Shown: piece after piece, positions 26,823 through 36,208 of the stretch
Layout of the letters: the number at the start of each line of letters is the position of its first letter
Numbering within the stretch: position 1 is the first letter of the stretch
Assembly: GCF_014651675.1 (NCBI RefSeq)
Contig: NZ_BMXI01000001.1
Location: 65,968-129,967 of the forward strand
DNA length: 64,000 bases
DNA from: Roseibacillus persicicus
GTDB taxonomy: Bacteria; Verrucomicrobiota; Verrucomicrobiia; Verrucomicrobiales; Akkermansiaceae
Direction of reading: 5' to 3'
Translations under genes and position numbers: made by a program
The notes under the pieces: model-generated
What the model was told of the DNA's origin: nothing
Databases searched by the model: none
Seen by the model: the letters and a program-made list of their open reading frames with translations, nothing else

Positions 26823-28009
26823 CCACTCCCTACCGAATCGCCATCCTCTATCCCACCTCAGTCCCGTGGATGGCCCGCTGCCTCGACGGAATCCGCCAGT
26901 TCGCCAAGCAACATGGCGATTGGCACTTGTTCACGACCCCGCCCGCTATCCATGGCGTGGGCGAAGGGGCGGTCTCTCTCACCTCGCTCAAAGGCTGGCA
27001 CGGTCACGGAATCATTCTGGCCTCTAACAATACAAACGAGCTAACCCGCGCACGTCGGATGAAGATTCCCGTCATCAATCTAGCAGGGGGCCTGGAAAGC
27101 GGTCACGGTGTCCCCCGGGTCATGGTCGATCACCACGCTGCGGGAAGACTGGCTGCAGAACACCTGATTTCGCGCGGACTCACCAACTTGGCTTTCTTCG
27201 GTTGGGAAAATCTTGCCTATTCGGAGAAACGGCAACGCGGATTTGTCGAGCGAGCAGCGGAGTCCGGCTTGGAATGTGAGGTGATGCTGCGGGAGGCAGA
27301 CAAAGAAAAAGACCTCTCCTGGACGAGGCGAATCGCGGAACCCACCCGCTGGCTCTCATCACTCCCCAAGCCCTGCGGAGTCTTTGCGGTGCACGACTTT
27401 CGCGCTCAACTTCTGATGGAAGCTTGTCAAGAAATTGACCTCCTCATCCCGGAAGACATTGCTTTGGTGGGCATGGATAATGACGATATCATTTGCGAGC
27501 ACTCCATCCCGACCCTGACCAGCATTTCCCGGAGTTCCGTCGAGGTTGGCTATCGCACGGCCGCTCTTTTGGACCAACTGATCCAAGGGAACGAGCCTAC
27601 GGAGCAGGAGATCCTCGTCCCCCCGGCCAAGGTCTATGCCCGGCAATCCACGGACATGCATTACTGCAGTGACGAGCTTGTCGCCCAAGCCATTGCTTAC
27701 ATGACGAACCGCCTCAACAGGGATTTCGGGATCAGCGATGTGGCCGATGCAGTGAATGTTTCGCGGCGAAAGCTCGAGATGCGCTTTGCCTCCGCACTGG
27801 GTTCCTCCCCCCGCTCCTACCTCACCAAACTGCGCGTTCAGCGGGCACAGGCTTTACTGGAATTGGATCCCAAGCGAACCATTCAATCCCTTGTCGCAGA
27901 CTGTGGTTTTCGCTCCCGCCAAACCTTCTATGAAAGCTTCAAACGCGTGGTGGGTCATCCGCCGGAACGAACGAAAAAGGGTGAATTCATCAGCCCGGAA
28001 GATTCTTAA
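26813..28009 (+). CDS. XylR-type transcriptional regulator (LacI-like sensor plus AraC HTH)
   Basis: 398 residues from the TTG at 26813, which starts just before the first strand YRIAILYP; the frame is open upstream to 26741, but the extra residues look non-native. Residues about 8-270 are a periplasmic-binding-protein/LacI-like sugar sensor (NLAGG, VMVDHHAAGRLAAEHLISRG, FAVHDF, VGMDNDD). Residues about 295-395 are an AraC-type double helix-turn-helix (DFGISDVADAVNVSRRKLEM and CGFRSRQTFYESFKRVVGHP). This order and length match E. coli XylR, which binds xylose and activates xylose genes. Here it is divergent from the GH115 cluster, so control of glucuronoxylan use by xylose or a related sugar is likely. 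The inducer is inferred. The palindrome at its start points to self-control. Confidence 0.88.
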   Translation: MRKTTPYRIAILYPTSVPWMARCLDGIRQFAKQHGDWHLFTTPPAIHGVGEGAVSLTSLKGWHGHGIILASNNTNELTRARRMKIPVINLAGGLESGHGVPRVMVDHHAAGRLAAEHLISRGLTNLAFFGWENLAYSEKRQRGFVERAAESGLECEVMLREADKEKDLSWTRRIAEPTRWLSSLPKPCGVFAVHDFRAQLLMEACQEIDLLIPEDIALVGMDNDDIICEHSIPTLTSISRSSVEVGYRTAALLDQLIQGNEPTEQEILVPPAKVYARQSTDMHYCSDELVAQAIAYMTNRLNRDFGISDVADAVNVSRRKLEMRFASALGSSPRSYLTKLRVQRAQALLELDPKRTIQSLVADCGFRSRQTFYESFKRVVGHPPERTKKGEFISPEDS

Positions 28010-28177
28010 GCTCCCCAGCATCGGCAACCTCCGCCACCATCTTGATAGCGACTTGAACTTCCATTTGGAAAAGCAGAACCCCCAGATCTTCGCGACCGAT
28101 TATCCCTTCTCTTTTCGCCAGTGAACCCAACTGTTCGATTTAAACACCCCGACTCGTTAGAGAAAACTCAGAAGGCG

Positions 28178-30607
28178 CTATTTCTTCCTTAGCCTCTCGC
28201 ACCAGGCCAAGCCCGCGACATATTCCGGCTCTTCAGGGTCGGCGGCCCGCAGGAACTTCCAGGACTCGATGGCATCATCGAGAAACTCGTCGCGCTCCTG
28301 CTTCTTCTTCGCTGTTTCGCAAGCTTGCGCGAGGTCCCCGGAGAGATAGCCAATGACGTGGTGAACCTGAATCGCGCTCGGGCGCAATGAACTTTCCTCG
28401 AGGAGTCCGCGCATCATTTCGAGCGCTTCTTGGCCGACCGCCAATTCCTCTTCCGGTTTATCGGATTGGCCGAGCACTCCGGAGAGCTGCCACTTCAGGA
28501 TTCCCAAGCGATAGAGACGCCAACGCTCCTCCGCCGCGTCTTTGCGTGGTTCTTCCAAAAGAGAGAGGCCCGCTTGCAAAGACTCCCGCGCGGCTTCGGT
28601 CTGACCATTCTCGCGCTCGCATCCGCCAATCACAGCATGGTGCACGGCAAGGGCTATCTGAACGCGTGAGTGGGCGCTCTCGGGAATCAACTTGAGCGAT
28701 TCCAGCGAGAGAGCGCGCGCTTTGGCGAGCTCGCCACGGGAATAGTTTTGTTCGGCCAAGCCTTCCGCAGCGATGACGAATTGTTCAGCCAGCTCCTTCT
28801 TGATGTTCTCGCTCAACCCCTTTGCACCCAGTTCATTTCGCAGGTCGTTGACCATCTCTTGGCGGAACTCTGCCGCCAATTCCTCGCGCCCCGCGCCTTC
28901 GGCCACATCAGCGGCCTCGCGTTGCAACTGGGTACGCCAGAGAGAGATGGTGCCCGGCTCCGAGGAAGGAAGCTTGCCCACTTTGGCCGCCAACTCGGAA
29001 AGGAGCCGGAGAGAGCGAGCCTTCTGCCCATTACGCTCCAGGCTACGGACTTCGACCAAGTCGAGAGCAGCCTGCAACCAGGCGGACTGCGGACCATTGA
29101 CCTTCTTGGCCAAACTACGGGCTAGAGCCAAGTCTTCGCGAGAGGCTTCTTTGCTTCCCGATTCTTTCAGGAGGAGTCGAGTGAGACCGATGCCGCCCAG
29201 ACGGCTCACCTCATTCGAGACAAAGTCTCGGGCCTCCTCTGGTTCATCGCGGGCGAGGGCGAGGAGGGCACGTTCGGCTTGCCACTGCTCCTGCCACCTT
29301 TTGGCAAGGCTCCCCTGGGACTGGGCGAGCTTCTGATAATGCTTGTCGAGGAGATCCAATCGCCCGTCCCTTCCGATGAGAGTGGGTAAACCGTCTCCCC
29401 CTTCTGACAAGGCCCAGTCGAGAAGCTTTTCGCGGCTGGTTGCAAGCTCCTTGAGATCGAGCTGGGCTTGCTCGAGCTCGGACTCGGCCACGTCTTTGGC
29501 GATAGTGGCTTCTTCGCGCGCGTCGACCGCTTCGCTCTTCGCTTTTTGCGCAGCCGATTTTGCGAGGATTTCCACATCGAGCTTGCTGGCCATCTGATGC
29601 TCTCGCACGCCCCAACCAATCCCGGCTCCCGCTCCTGCGGCGAGACTAGCGGCGAGACCCCAGCCCAGACTGCGCTTCCAGCGACGGCCAACGCGCAACT
29701 TGCGAGCCACCACTTCCATTTCGGCGGCATGGCGGGCAATCAAGGTCTCGCGCTCCCAGACTTCGCACAGCTCGACCATGTCGCGAAAACGCGCTTCGGG
29801 GTCGAGACTCAGGCATCGCTCGATGATCGCCTTGAGCGCTTCGTCGTGCTCTCCCTCCCAAGGACGGATCTCTTCCTTGAGAAGCTCCTCGGCAACCCCG
29901 GCGTAGTCGGCCTCGATTCCCTCCTTGTGCAAGACCCCGGGGGCTGGCGCAACGTCTTCGAAACTTTCGTGGCAACGGGGAAACTTGCCCTCCAAGAGCC
30001 GATAGGCCAGCACCCCAAAGGAAAAAACATCCCAACGATAGCCCGCCTCCCGATAAAATCCGCTCGGCTCCCGCAATTGCTCGGGCGACATGTAGAGCAA
30101 GGCATCGCTAAAGCCCAGAACATCGATTCCAGGCATCCAGCCGAGTCCGTAATCTCCTACGAGGATTCGCCCTTCCTCACTGATGAAAACATTGCCCGGC
30201 TTCAAGTTGCCGTGAACGACCTGATGACGATGAAGCGAAGCCAGCGCTTTCGCCAAACACTTCACGACCGCCTGGGCCTCCCCCGTAGCCAGATAGTCGG
30301 AGAGCCGGGCTTGCAAATTACGCGGAATCACCTTCTCCTCGACTTCGTCTGCGATCAGGGGCGTAACCTCCATCGCTGGCTTGAGATCAAGCGCTTGCAG
30401 CCAGATCGGAATCGGTCCGTGCCCCTCCACCGTCACTCCGTGGAGCCGCCTCCCGACCTCACGCACGAGATCAAGATTCACCGAAAGGGCGTTGAGTGTT
30501 CGCACCGCGACCGCATTGCCAACCGGATCCTCCGCAGCCCAGACGCGTCCGCACACTCCTTCGCCAATGAGTTCTCCGATTTGGTAACCAGGAAGAGTGG
30601 GTTTCAT
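28178..30607 (-). CDS. Membrane-anchored Ser/Thr kinase-like protein, predicted pseudokinase
   Basis: 809 residues. Residues about 8-285 have a bacterial Ser/Thr kinase fold: glycine loop GEGVCGRVW (15-23), VHGNLKPGNVF (131-141), GDYGLG (151-156) and a MSPEQLRE activation-segment end. The invariant VAIK lysine is arginine (VAVR, R36) and the catalytic HRD aspartate is asparagine (HGN, N134). The DFG-equivalent aspartate D152 and N139 remain. Phosphotransfer is therefore doubtful. A single membrane helix (WGLAASLAAGAGAGIGWGV, about 315-335), a charged coiled coil (about 340-395) and a long TPR-like helical region fill the C-terminus. It could be a scaffold or sensor. It is divergent from a DUF1501 gene and convergent with the XylR-type gene, so no operon partner is evident. 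Confidence 0.85.
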   Translation of the reverse strand: MKPTLPGYQIGELIGEGVCGRVWAAEDPVGNAVAVRTLNALSVNLDLVREVGRRLHGVTVEGHGPIPIWLQALDLKPAMEVTPLIADEVEEKVIPRNLQARLSDYLATGEAQAVVKCLAKALASLHRHQVVHGNLKPGNVFISEEGRILVGDYGLGWMPGIDVLGFSDALLYMSPEQLREPSGFYREAGYRWDVFSFGVLAYRLLEGKFPRCHESFEDVAPAPGVLHKEGIEADYAGVAEELLKEEIRPWEGEHDEALKAIIERCLSLDPEARFRDMVELCEVWERETLIARHAAEMEVVARKLRVGRRWKRSLGWGLAASLAAGAGAGIGWGVREHQMASKLDVEILAKSAAQKAKSEAVDAREEATIAKDVAESELEQAQLDLKELATSREKLLDWALSEGGDGLPTLIGRDGRLDLLDKHYQKLAQSQGSLAKRWQEQWQAERALLALARDEPEEARDFVSNEVSRLGGIGLTRLLLKESGSKEASREDLALARSLAKKVNGPQSAWLQAALDLVEVRSLERNGQKARSLRLLSELAAKVGKLPSSEPGTISLWRTQLQREAADVAEGAGREELAAEFRQEMVNDLRNELGAKGLSENIKKELAEQFVIAAEGLAEQNYSRGELAKARALSLESLKLIPESAHSRVQIALAVHHAVIGGCERENGQTEAARESLQAGLSLLEEPRKDAAEERWRLYRLGILKWQLSGVLGQSDKPEEELAVGQEALEMMRGLLEESSLRPSAIQVHHVIGYLSGDLAQACETAKKKQERDEFLDDAIESWKFLRAADPEEPEYVAGLAWCERLRKK

Positions 30608-30705
30608 TTTTGACAGACAACCCGCAGTGAAAGGGGTATGGAAGAATGATCGTAATCGGTAAAGGCGTCAATCCAACGCCTGTGCAAATCCCTGTCTCTC
30701 TTGTC

Positions 30706-32040
30706 ATGAAAAACACCTCCTGCCCCGGCAACCCTCTTGTGAGACAATCCTCACGTCGCGAATTTCTCTACGTTGGACTGGTAGGTTCGATTGGCCTGAC
30801 TCTTCCGACCTTTCTGCGCCAGCAGGCTGGTGCGGCCATGAAGCAATACGACCTCCACGCTCCCGTGGCGCAATCCGTCATCAACATCTTTCTCCCCGGC
30901 GGAATGGCTCATCAGGAATCCTTCGATCCCAAGCCCTATGCTCCCTCGGAATATCGCGGGCCCTATGGCTCCATCGACACCGCGCTGGCTGGCGTCCGCT
31001 TCGGGGAAAAAATTCCCAAGCTCGCGAAGATTGCCGACCAGTTCACCGTTATCCGCTCCATGGCCCATGGCGAGGCAGCGCATGAACGGGGCACGCACAA
31101 CATGTTCACCGGCTACCGCCCTTCCCCCGCCCTGCAGTATCCTTCGGTCGGCTCCGTTATTTCCCATGAACTGGGACCTCGGAAAAACCTGCCTCCATAC
31201 GTCTGTATCCCCCAGGTTCCCAACGAGTTTGCGAACTCCGGTTATCTTTCCTCCGCGCACGGACCTTTCGCCATCGGCTCCGACCCTTCTCGAAAGGACT
31301 TTGAGGTCCGCGATCTCAATCTGCCCAAGGGAGTCTCCACCGAGCGCTTTGACCGTCGACGCTCCTTGCTTGATACGGTGGACGCCCACTTTCGCGACTT
31401 GGAGAACTCCGATCAAATCGCTTCCGTGGATGCCTTTTACGACCACGCCTACAAGCTCATCTCCTCGCAAAAGGCACGCGAGGCCTTCGACATCAAGCAG
31501 GAGGGCGACAAGACCCGCGACTTCTATGGCCGTCACGAACCCGGCCAACGCATGTTGCTTGCTCGACGACTCGTCGAGGCGGGAGTTCGCTTCGTGTCCC
31601 TCACTGCCGGTGGGTGGGACCACCACCAGAACATCAAGGATGGCTTTAACAAAAACATGCCCAATGTGGACCACGCAGTTGCGGCCCTGCTGACCGACTT
31701 GGGGAACAAGGGGATGTTGGATAACACCCTCGTGATGCTGACCACCGAGTTCGGCCGCACCCCGAAAATCAACAAGGACGGCGGACGGGATCACTGGCCG
31801 CGCGTCTTCTCGGTCATGCTCGCTGGTGGCGGAGTTAAGAAAGGAATGATCTACGGTTCCTCGGATTCCCTCGGAGGCGAGCCCGAGGAAAATGCCGTCA
31901 ATGCCGCCGACTTGATGACCACGGTTTATCATCAGTTGGGAATTACTGCGGACAAAGAACTGATGGCCCCCGGCGATCGACCCATTGAGATCGTCGACGG
32001 CGGAAATGTCATTGATGGAATTTTGGAAAAGAAGGCCTAG
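30706..32040 (+). CDS. DUF1501 protein with Tat signal (first copy)
   Basis: 444 residues from the ATG at 30706; an upstream ATG at 30646 would put 20 residues before the Tat motif and is less likely. The N-terminus has SRREFLYVG followed by a hydrophobic stretch, a twin-arginine export signal. The remainder is the DUF1501 fold, a sulfatase/alkaline-phosphatase-like relative (NIFLPGGMAHQESFDPKP, MAHGEAAHERGTHNMFTGY, TTEFGRTPKIN, GRDHWPRVFSVMLAGGGVK). These proteins are exported folded, are abundant in Planctomycetota and Verrucomicrobiota, and usually accompany a DUF1549/DUF1553 or PPC-domain partner; their biochemical role is not established. The PPC-domain gene begins 76 bases downstream and is probably co-transcribed. 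Confidence 0.87.
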   Translation: MKNTSCPGNPLVRQSSRREFLYVGLVGSIGLTLPTFLRQQAGAAMKQYDLHAPVAQSVINIFLPGGMAHQESFDPKPYAPSEYRGPYGSIDTALAGVRFGEKIPKLAKIADQFTVIRSMAHGEAAHERGTHNMFTGYRPSPALQYPSVGSVISHELGPRKNLPPYVCIPQVPNEFANSGYLSSAHGPFAIGSDPSRKDFEVRDLNLPKGVSTERFDRRRSLLDTVDAHFRDLENSDQIASVDAFYDHAYKLISSQKAREAFDIKQEGDKTRDFYGRHEPGQRMLLARRLVEAGVRFVSLTAGGWDHHQNIKDGFNKNMPNVDHAVAALLTDLGNKGMLDNTLVMLTTEFGRTPKINKDGGRDHWPRVFSVMLAGGGVKKGMIYGSSDSLGGEPEENAVNAADLMTTVYHQLGITADKELMAPGDRPIEIVDGGNVIDGILEKKA

Positions 32041-32116
32041 CCACGTGGCCGGCAAACTGAACCTCATCAACCCAGTTTGAACGACAAACCAAGCTCGGGC
32101 CCCTCGTATCAATCTT

Positions 32117-34486
32117 ATGCTCCCCGAGTTTCTTCCCCGCGCTTTCTGGTCACTAATTACTCTATTATCGTTGACCAACCTGGCGCACGCCTTTGATCCG
32201 GTTCTTAGCACTGTGACCCCGCGCGGAGGCCAAGCAGGGCAACAGGTCGAGGTCACTTTTCACGGGGACCGACTCGATGAGGTAGAGGAAGTTCTCTTCT
32301 ATCGCCCCGGGATCACGGTCTCGGATTTGAAAAACGAAAACAGCAAGCGGGCCAAGGGCGCCTTCAAGATTGCTGCCGATGCGCCCTTGGGAGAACACCC
32401 CTTTCGGGTCCGTACCAAACAAGGCGTAACCTACCAACGCACCTTCTGGGTCGGAGCCTTCCCTACCGTCACGGAAAAGACGAGCTACGATGAAAAGCGC
32501 AAGCGAACCAACGAGGAGAACGATACCTTTGAAGCCCCGCAGCGCATCGAGCTCAATCACATTGTCCATGGCATCGCCCGCAAGGAAGATGCCGACTACT
32601 ATGTTTTTAGTGGCAAGAAAGGCCAGCGTGTTACCGCGGAAGTGTTCGGCATGAGATTGGGCCGCGAAGTCTTCGATCCCTATCTGGCCATCTTGGACTC
32701 GAAGCGATTCGAGCTCGCGACTTGCGACGACCACGTCTTGAACAAGCGCGATCCATTCGTTTCCATCGTTCTTCCCGAGGATGGCGACTACACCCTGCTA
32801 CTACGCGAGTCGTCCTATCAAGGAAACGACAACTCCAACTACTTGCTGCAAGTATCGGAATCCCCCCGCCCCACCTCAGTTCACCCACCCGTCGGCCAGC
32901 CAGGGCAAAAACTGGAACTCACCTTCAAAGGAGACGCCGCTGGCGAAAGCAAACAACTCGTCACTCTTCCCTACACTCCCGGGCTGGCTTCCATCTACGC
33001 CAATGTCAACGGCAAGTCCGCTCCCTCTCCGAACCAAGTTCTCCTAACCCCTCACCCCATTCTTGGTGAAACGGAGCCGAACAATCAGCAGGGCCTGGCG
33101 AAAAAGCAAAAGCCTGCGGCACTCCCCGTCACCTTGCACGGAGTCATTGACAAGCAGGACGACGTCGACTGGTTTCTCTTTTCAGCAAAGAAAGGCCAAG
33201 ACATCCGAGTGCAAGTTCATGCCCGCGCCCTGCGGTCCCCCCTCGACCCCGTCATCCAAGTTCGCAATGCGAAGGACAACAAGAACCTCGGCAACAGTGA
33301 TGACGACGGTAACAACCCCGATTCCAAGTTCGACTTCAAGGCCCCGGAAGACGGTGAATACTTCCTGATGATTCGCGATCACCTCAATCGCGGTGGCCCG
33401 GACTTCACCTACACTATCGAGCTCGCAGCTCGCACTCCCAGCCTGAGAGCGGAACTTCCATACGCGTCTAACAACGACAGCCAGAAGCATCGCATGATCA
33501 CCATCCCCCGCGGCAATCATCTCGCCATTGTGCCCAATGTTGCTCGACAGAACACCAACTGCGACGTTGTCCTGGAACACGACCGGTTGCCGAAAGGAGT
33601 AACCATGAAATCCGAAGTGGCACCCCGCTCACCAGTCAACTTCCCCATCCTTTTTTCAGCCGCAGCAGACGCCCCATTGGGAGCCACTCTCTCCCGTTTC
33701 ACGATCAAGGATACCAAATCCGAGCTGCGCGGGCCCTTTGAGGAAAACATCCACCATATCGAGATCAACAACGCCGGCCCCCTCCACTCGACCCACAACG
33801 AACGACTCGCCATCTCCGTCATTGAAGAAGCACCCTTTCACCTCGAGATCGTCGCTCCTCCCGTGCCCCTGGTGCGCAGTGGAACGATGGATCTCGTGGT
33901 CCGGGCCAAGCGCGCAGAGGGCTTTACCAAGGCCATCAAGGTCAAACTCCCATGGCGGCCTGCGGGGGTGGGAGCTCCCCCCGAAGTCTCTATTCCGGAA
34001 GGAAAAAGCGAAGCCATCATTCCAATCAACGCCAATGGCGACGCCCCTTTGCGCACGTCCTCCATTTGCGTAACCGGCGAAAGCAATCCCGGCAACGGCA
34101 ACGTGCGAGTGTCTTCACCATTTGTCACTTTGGAGGTCGCCGAACCCTATCTAAACGGCAGCATCGATCTTGCAACCTCCGAGGTTGGTAAAGACGTTGC
34201 CCTCCTCTGCGAACTGGAAACCCTGCGGCCATTCGAAGGCGAAGCCGAGCTCACTCTCCATAGCCTTCCTCACAAAGTGACCGCCGCTCCCATCAAGATC
34301 AAAGCCAGCGACAAGAGCATCAAGATCCCCCTCACCATCCCCGCCGATGTCAAACCCGGGAAATCCAAGTCCATCTTTGCCCAAGTCCTCATCAAACAAG
34401 GCAATCACGTCATCCCCCATCAAATCGCCCAAGGCACCACCCTCGTCATCACCCCCAAACCCGCCGAGGTGACCGCAAAAAAATAG
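32117..34486 (+). CDS. Secreted protein with PPC-type domains, DUF1501 partner
   Basis: 789 residues with a signal peptide (FWSLITLLSLTNLAHAF). An Ig-like N-terminal strand set (TPRGGQAGQQVEVTFHG) precedes two bacterial pre-peptidase C-terminal (PPC)-like domains, recognisable by EENDTFEAPQRIELNHIVHG...DADYYVF and ETEPNNQQG...DDVDWFLFSAKKGQ, each with a D.YLAI/D.VIQV core and the DGDYTLLLR or DGEYFLMIRD ending. Several further Ig-like sandwiches follow. No protease domain is present. It follows a DUF1501 gene, the common genomic partner of such proteins in this phylum; the pair probably acts together on the cell surface. The last codons overlap the uxaC terminator hairpin from the opposite strand. 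Confidence 0.83.
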   Translation: MLPEFLPRAFWSLITLLSLTNLAHAFDPVLSTVTPRGGQAGQQVEVTFHGDRLDEVEEVLFYRPGITVSDLKNENSKRAKGAFKIAADAPLGEHPFRVRTKQGVTYQRTFWVGAFPTVTEKTSYDEKRKRTNEENDTFEAPQRIELNHIVHGIARKEDADYYVFSGKKGQRVTAEVFGMRLGREVFDPYLAILDSKRFELATCDDHVLNKRDPFVSIVLPEDGDYTLLLRESSYQGNDNSNYLLQVSESPRPTSVHPPVGQPGQKLELTFKGDAAGESKQLVTLPYTPGLASIYANVNGKSAPSPNQVLLTPHPILGETEPNNQQGLAKKQKPAALPVTLHGVIDKQDDVDWFLFSAKKGQDIRVQVHARALRSPLDPVIQVRNAKDNKNLGNSDDDGNNPDSKFDFKAPEDGEYFLMIRDHLNRGGPDFTYTIELAARTPSLRAELPYASNNDSQKHRMITIPRGNHLAIVPNVARQNTNCDVVLEHDRLPKGVTMKSEVAPRSPVNFPILFSAAADAPLGATLSRFTIKDTKSELRGPFEENIHHIEINNAGPLHSTHNERLAISVIEEAPFHLEIVAPPVPLVRSGTMDLVVRAKRAEGFTKAIKVKLPWRPAGVGAPPEVSIPEGKSEAIIPINANGDAPLRTSSICVTGESNPGNGNVRVSSPFVTLEVAEPYLNGSIDLATSEVGKDVALLCELETLRPFEGEAELTLHSLPHKVTAAPIKIKASDKSIKIPLTIPADVKPGKSKSIFAQVLIKQGNHVIPHQIAQGTTLVITPKPAEVTAKK

Positions 34487-34507
34487 CGCGACTCCCAAGA
34501 GCCGCGC
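34477..34507 (-). terminator. Intrinsic terminator for uxaC
   Basis: GCGCGACTC (34486-34494), loop CCAA, GAGCCGCGC (34499-34507) form a nine-pair stem with one mismatch. Read on the minus strand the stem is followed by TATTTTTTT (seven plus-strand A at 34477-34483). It lies 33 bases beyond the uxaC stop and overlaps the last codons and stop of the convergent PPC-domain gene. Confidence 0.78.
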
Positions 34508-34540
34508 CTAACGATTCAGTTCACCTAAAATCGCAATCGA

Positions 34541-35944
34541 CTACCCCAGCTCCAGACCGAAGTAGTCCTTGGCATTGCCGTAGCAGATGTCGCTCACCAT
34601 TCCTCCCAACAAGTCCATGTCGTGAGGCAACTCGCCATTGACGACATCTTTGCCGATCAGGTTGCAAAGAATACGGCGGAAATATTCGTGGCGCGGGTAG
34701 CTGAGGAAACTGCGTGAGTCAGTCAGCATTCCGACAAAACGACTCAAGAGACCCAAGTTGGAAAGGGCGTTGATTTGCATCTCCATCCCTTCCTTCTGAT
34801 CGAGGAACCACCAGCCGCTCCCGAACTGAATCTTCCCAGCCAAGGTGCCATCCTGGAAGTTGCCAATCATCGCCCCCATCATGTAGTTGTCGGCAGGATT
34901 CAGGTTGTAGATCACGGTCTTGGGCAACAGGTTGTCGCTATCGAGGCGGTCCAAATAGCCCGACAGCGCCTGTCCCTGGGGAAAATCCCCAATGGAATCG
35001 AAGCCGGTATCCGGACCCAGCTCGTTGAGAAGGCGGGTATTGTTATTCCGCAAGGCCCCGAGGTGCAGCTGCTTGGTCCAGCCCTTCTCCGCATCCAGAT
35101 GACCGAAGAAAACCATCAGATAGGTCCGGAACTTGGCCGCCTTTTCCGGCGAAACCTCACGCCCAGCGCGAGCTTCGTCGAAGATGACCGCGGCTTCCGT
35201 TTCGCTACAATCCTCGTTGTCCAAAGCTGACAAGCCGTGGTCGGAAAGCCGTCCCCCCATCTCGTGGAAAAAGTCGTGCCGCTGCTTCAAGGCATCGAGA
35301 AAGCTCCCGAAGCTGCCGCAATCCACGCCACTCGCTTCCGACAATTTGTCAGTCCAAGCATTGAAAGCTTCCGGCTGGTCCACCGCGAGCGCTTTGTCGG
35401 GACGGAATGTAGGATAGACCTTGGTCGACAGCCCACTGGCCTTGATCTGCTGGTGATACTCCAAGGAGTCCACCGGGTCATCCGTAGTGCAGACCGCCTT
35501 CACCTTGCTTTGCTCTAACAGAGTATGAACCGGGAGGTCCTTGAGCTGGCTATTGGCCTCATTCCAAATCGCATCCGCCGAGGACTCGTCGAGCAAATCA
35601 TCAATACCGAAGTAGCGCTGCAGCTCCAGGTGCGTCCAGTGATAGAGTGGATTGCGCAACGTCTTGGGAACAGTCTTGGCAAAGGCATCGAATTTCTCGC
35701 GATCACTCCCCTCCCCAGTGCAGTAGCGCTCACTGATTCCATTCGAGCGCATTGCCCGCCACTTGTAGTGGTCTCCGGCCAACCAAACCTGATAGAGATT
35801 CTCGAAAGTCCGGTTCTCCGCAATCTGATCGGGCGGCAGGTGGCAGTGGTAATCAATGATGGGCTGCTCTTTGGCGTAGTTGTGATAGAGCTCCCGAGCC
35901 ACCTCGCTCTGGAGAAGAAAATCGTTAGTGATAAAGGTTTTCAT
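34541..35944 (-). CDS. uxaC: Uronate (glucuronate) isomerase
   Basis: 467 residues, the normal length. The ATG at 35942-35944 (MKTFITNDFLLQSEVA) matches the family start; the frame is open further but the added residues are unrelated. IIDYHCHLPPDQIAENRTF holds the metal-binding H.H of this amidohydrolase-superfamily enzyme, followed by NLYQVWLAGDHYKWRAMR, VCTTDDPVDSLEYH and the C-terminal SYPRHEYFRRILCNLIG. It converts D-glucuronate to D-fructuronate, or D-galacturonate to D-tagaturonate, in the cytoplasm. It fits the nearby GH115 enzymes that release glucuronic acid, although it lies about 8 kb from the XylR-type gene and is monocistronic, with its own terminator. Later enzymes of the pathway (reductases, dehydratase) are not in this window. 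Confidence 0.95.
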   Translation of the reverse strand: MKTFITNDFLLQSEVARELYHNYAKEQPIIDYHCHLPPDQIAENRTFENLYQVWLAGDHYKWRAMRSNGISERYCTGEGSDREKFDAFAKTVPKTLRNPLYHWTHLELQRYFGIDDLLDESSADAIWNEANSQLKDLPVHTLLEQSKVKAVCTTDDPVDSLEYHQQIKASGLSTKVYPTFRPDKALAVDQPEAFNAWTDKLSEASGVDCGSFGSFLDALKQRHDFFHEMGGRLSDHGLSALDNEDCSETEAAVIFDEARAGREVSPEKAAKFRTYLMVFFGHLDAEKGWTKQLHLGALRNNNTRLLNELGPDTGFDSIGDFPQGQALSGYLDRLDSDNLLPKTVIYNLNPADNYMMGAMIGNFQDGTLAGKIQFGSGWWFLDQKEGMEMQINALSNLGLLSRFVGMLTDSRSFLSYPRHEYFRRILCNLIGKDVVNGELPHDMDLLGGMVSDICYGNAKDYFGLELG

Positions 35945-36208
35945 GCTGCGACCCCCAGCTTGATCCGTTCCCCCCACTGATTCAACCCACAATATGGGAA
36001 GCTTTCCCGCCAAGGGCCGAGGCCAGAGATTCATCTACGAAATCCCCCTGCACTTTCCGCTCATACCCTTTGGCCACCTCACCCTGGCTTTCCCCAAATC
36101 CTTGTCCTAAGTCCGCAAGCTTGGCCGAGGACGTGCGTTGCGATTACAGATTCGGAAAAATTCAGCTGGTAAAAGTTCCCCTCAACGTCCGTAAATCTCT
36201 GTCACAAA

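Noticed and set aside
29468-30613. 381-codon open frame opposite the kinase-like gene
   Set aside because: No domain; the opposite strand has ordered kinase motifs and a good start.
30751-32256. 501-codon open frame opposite the DUF1501 gene
   Set aside because: Long only because of codon bias of the sense strand; no motif, and it crosses into the neighbouring gene.
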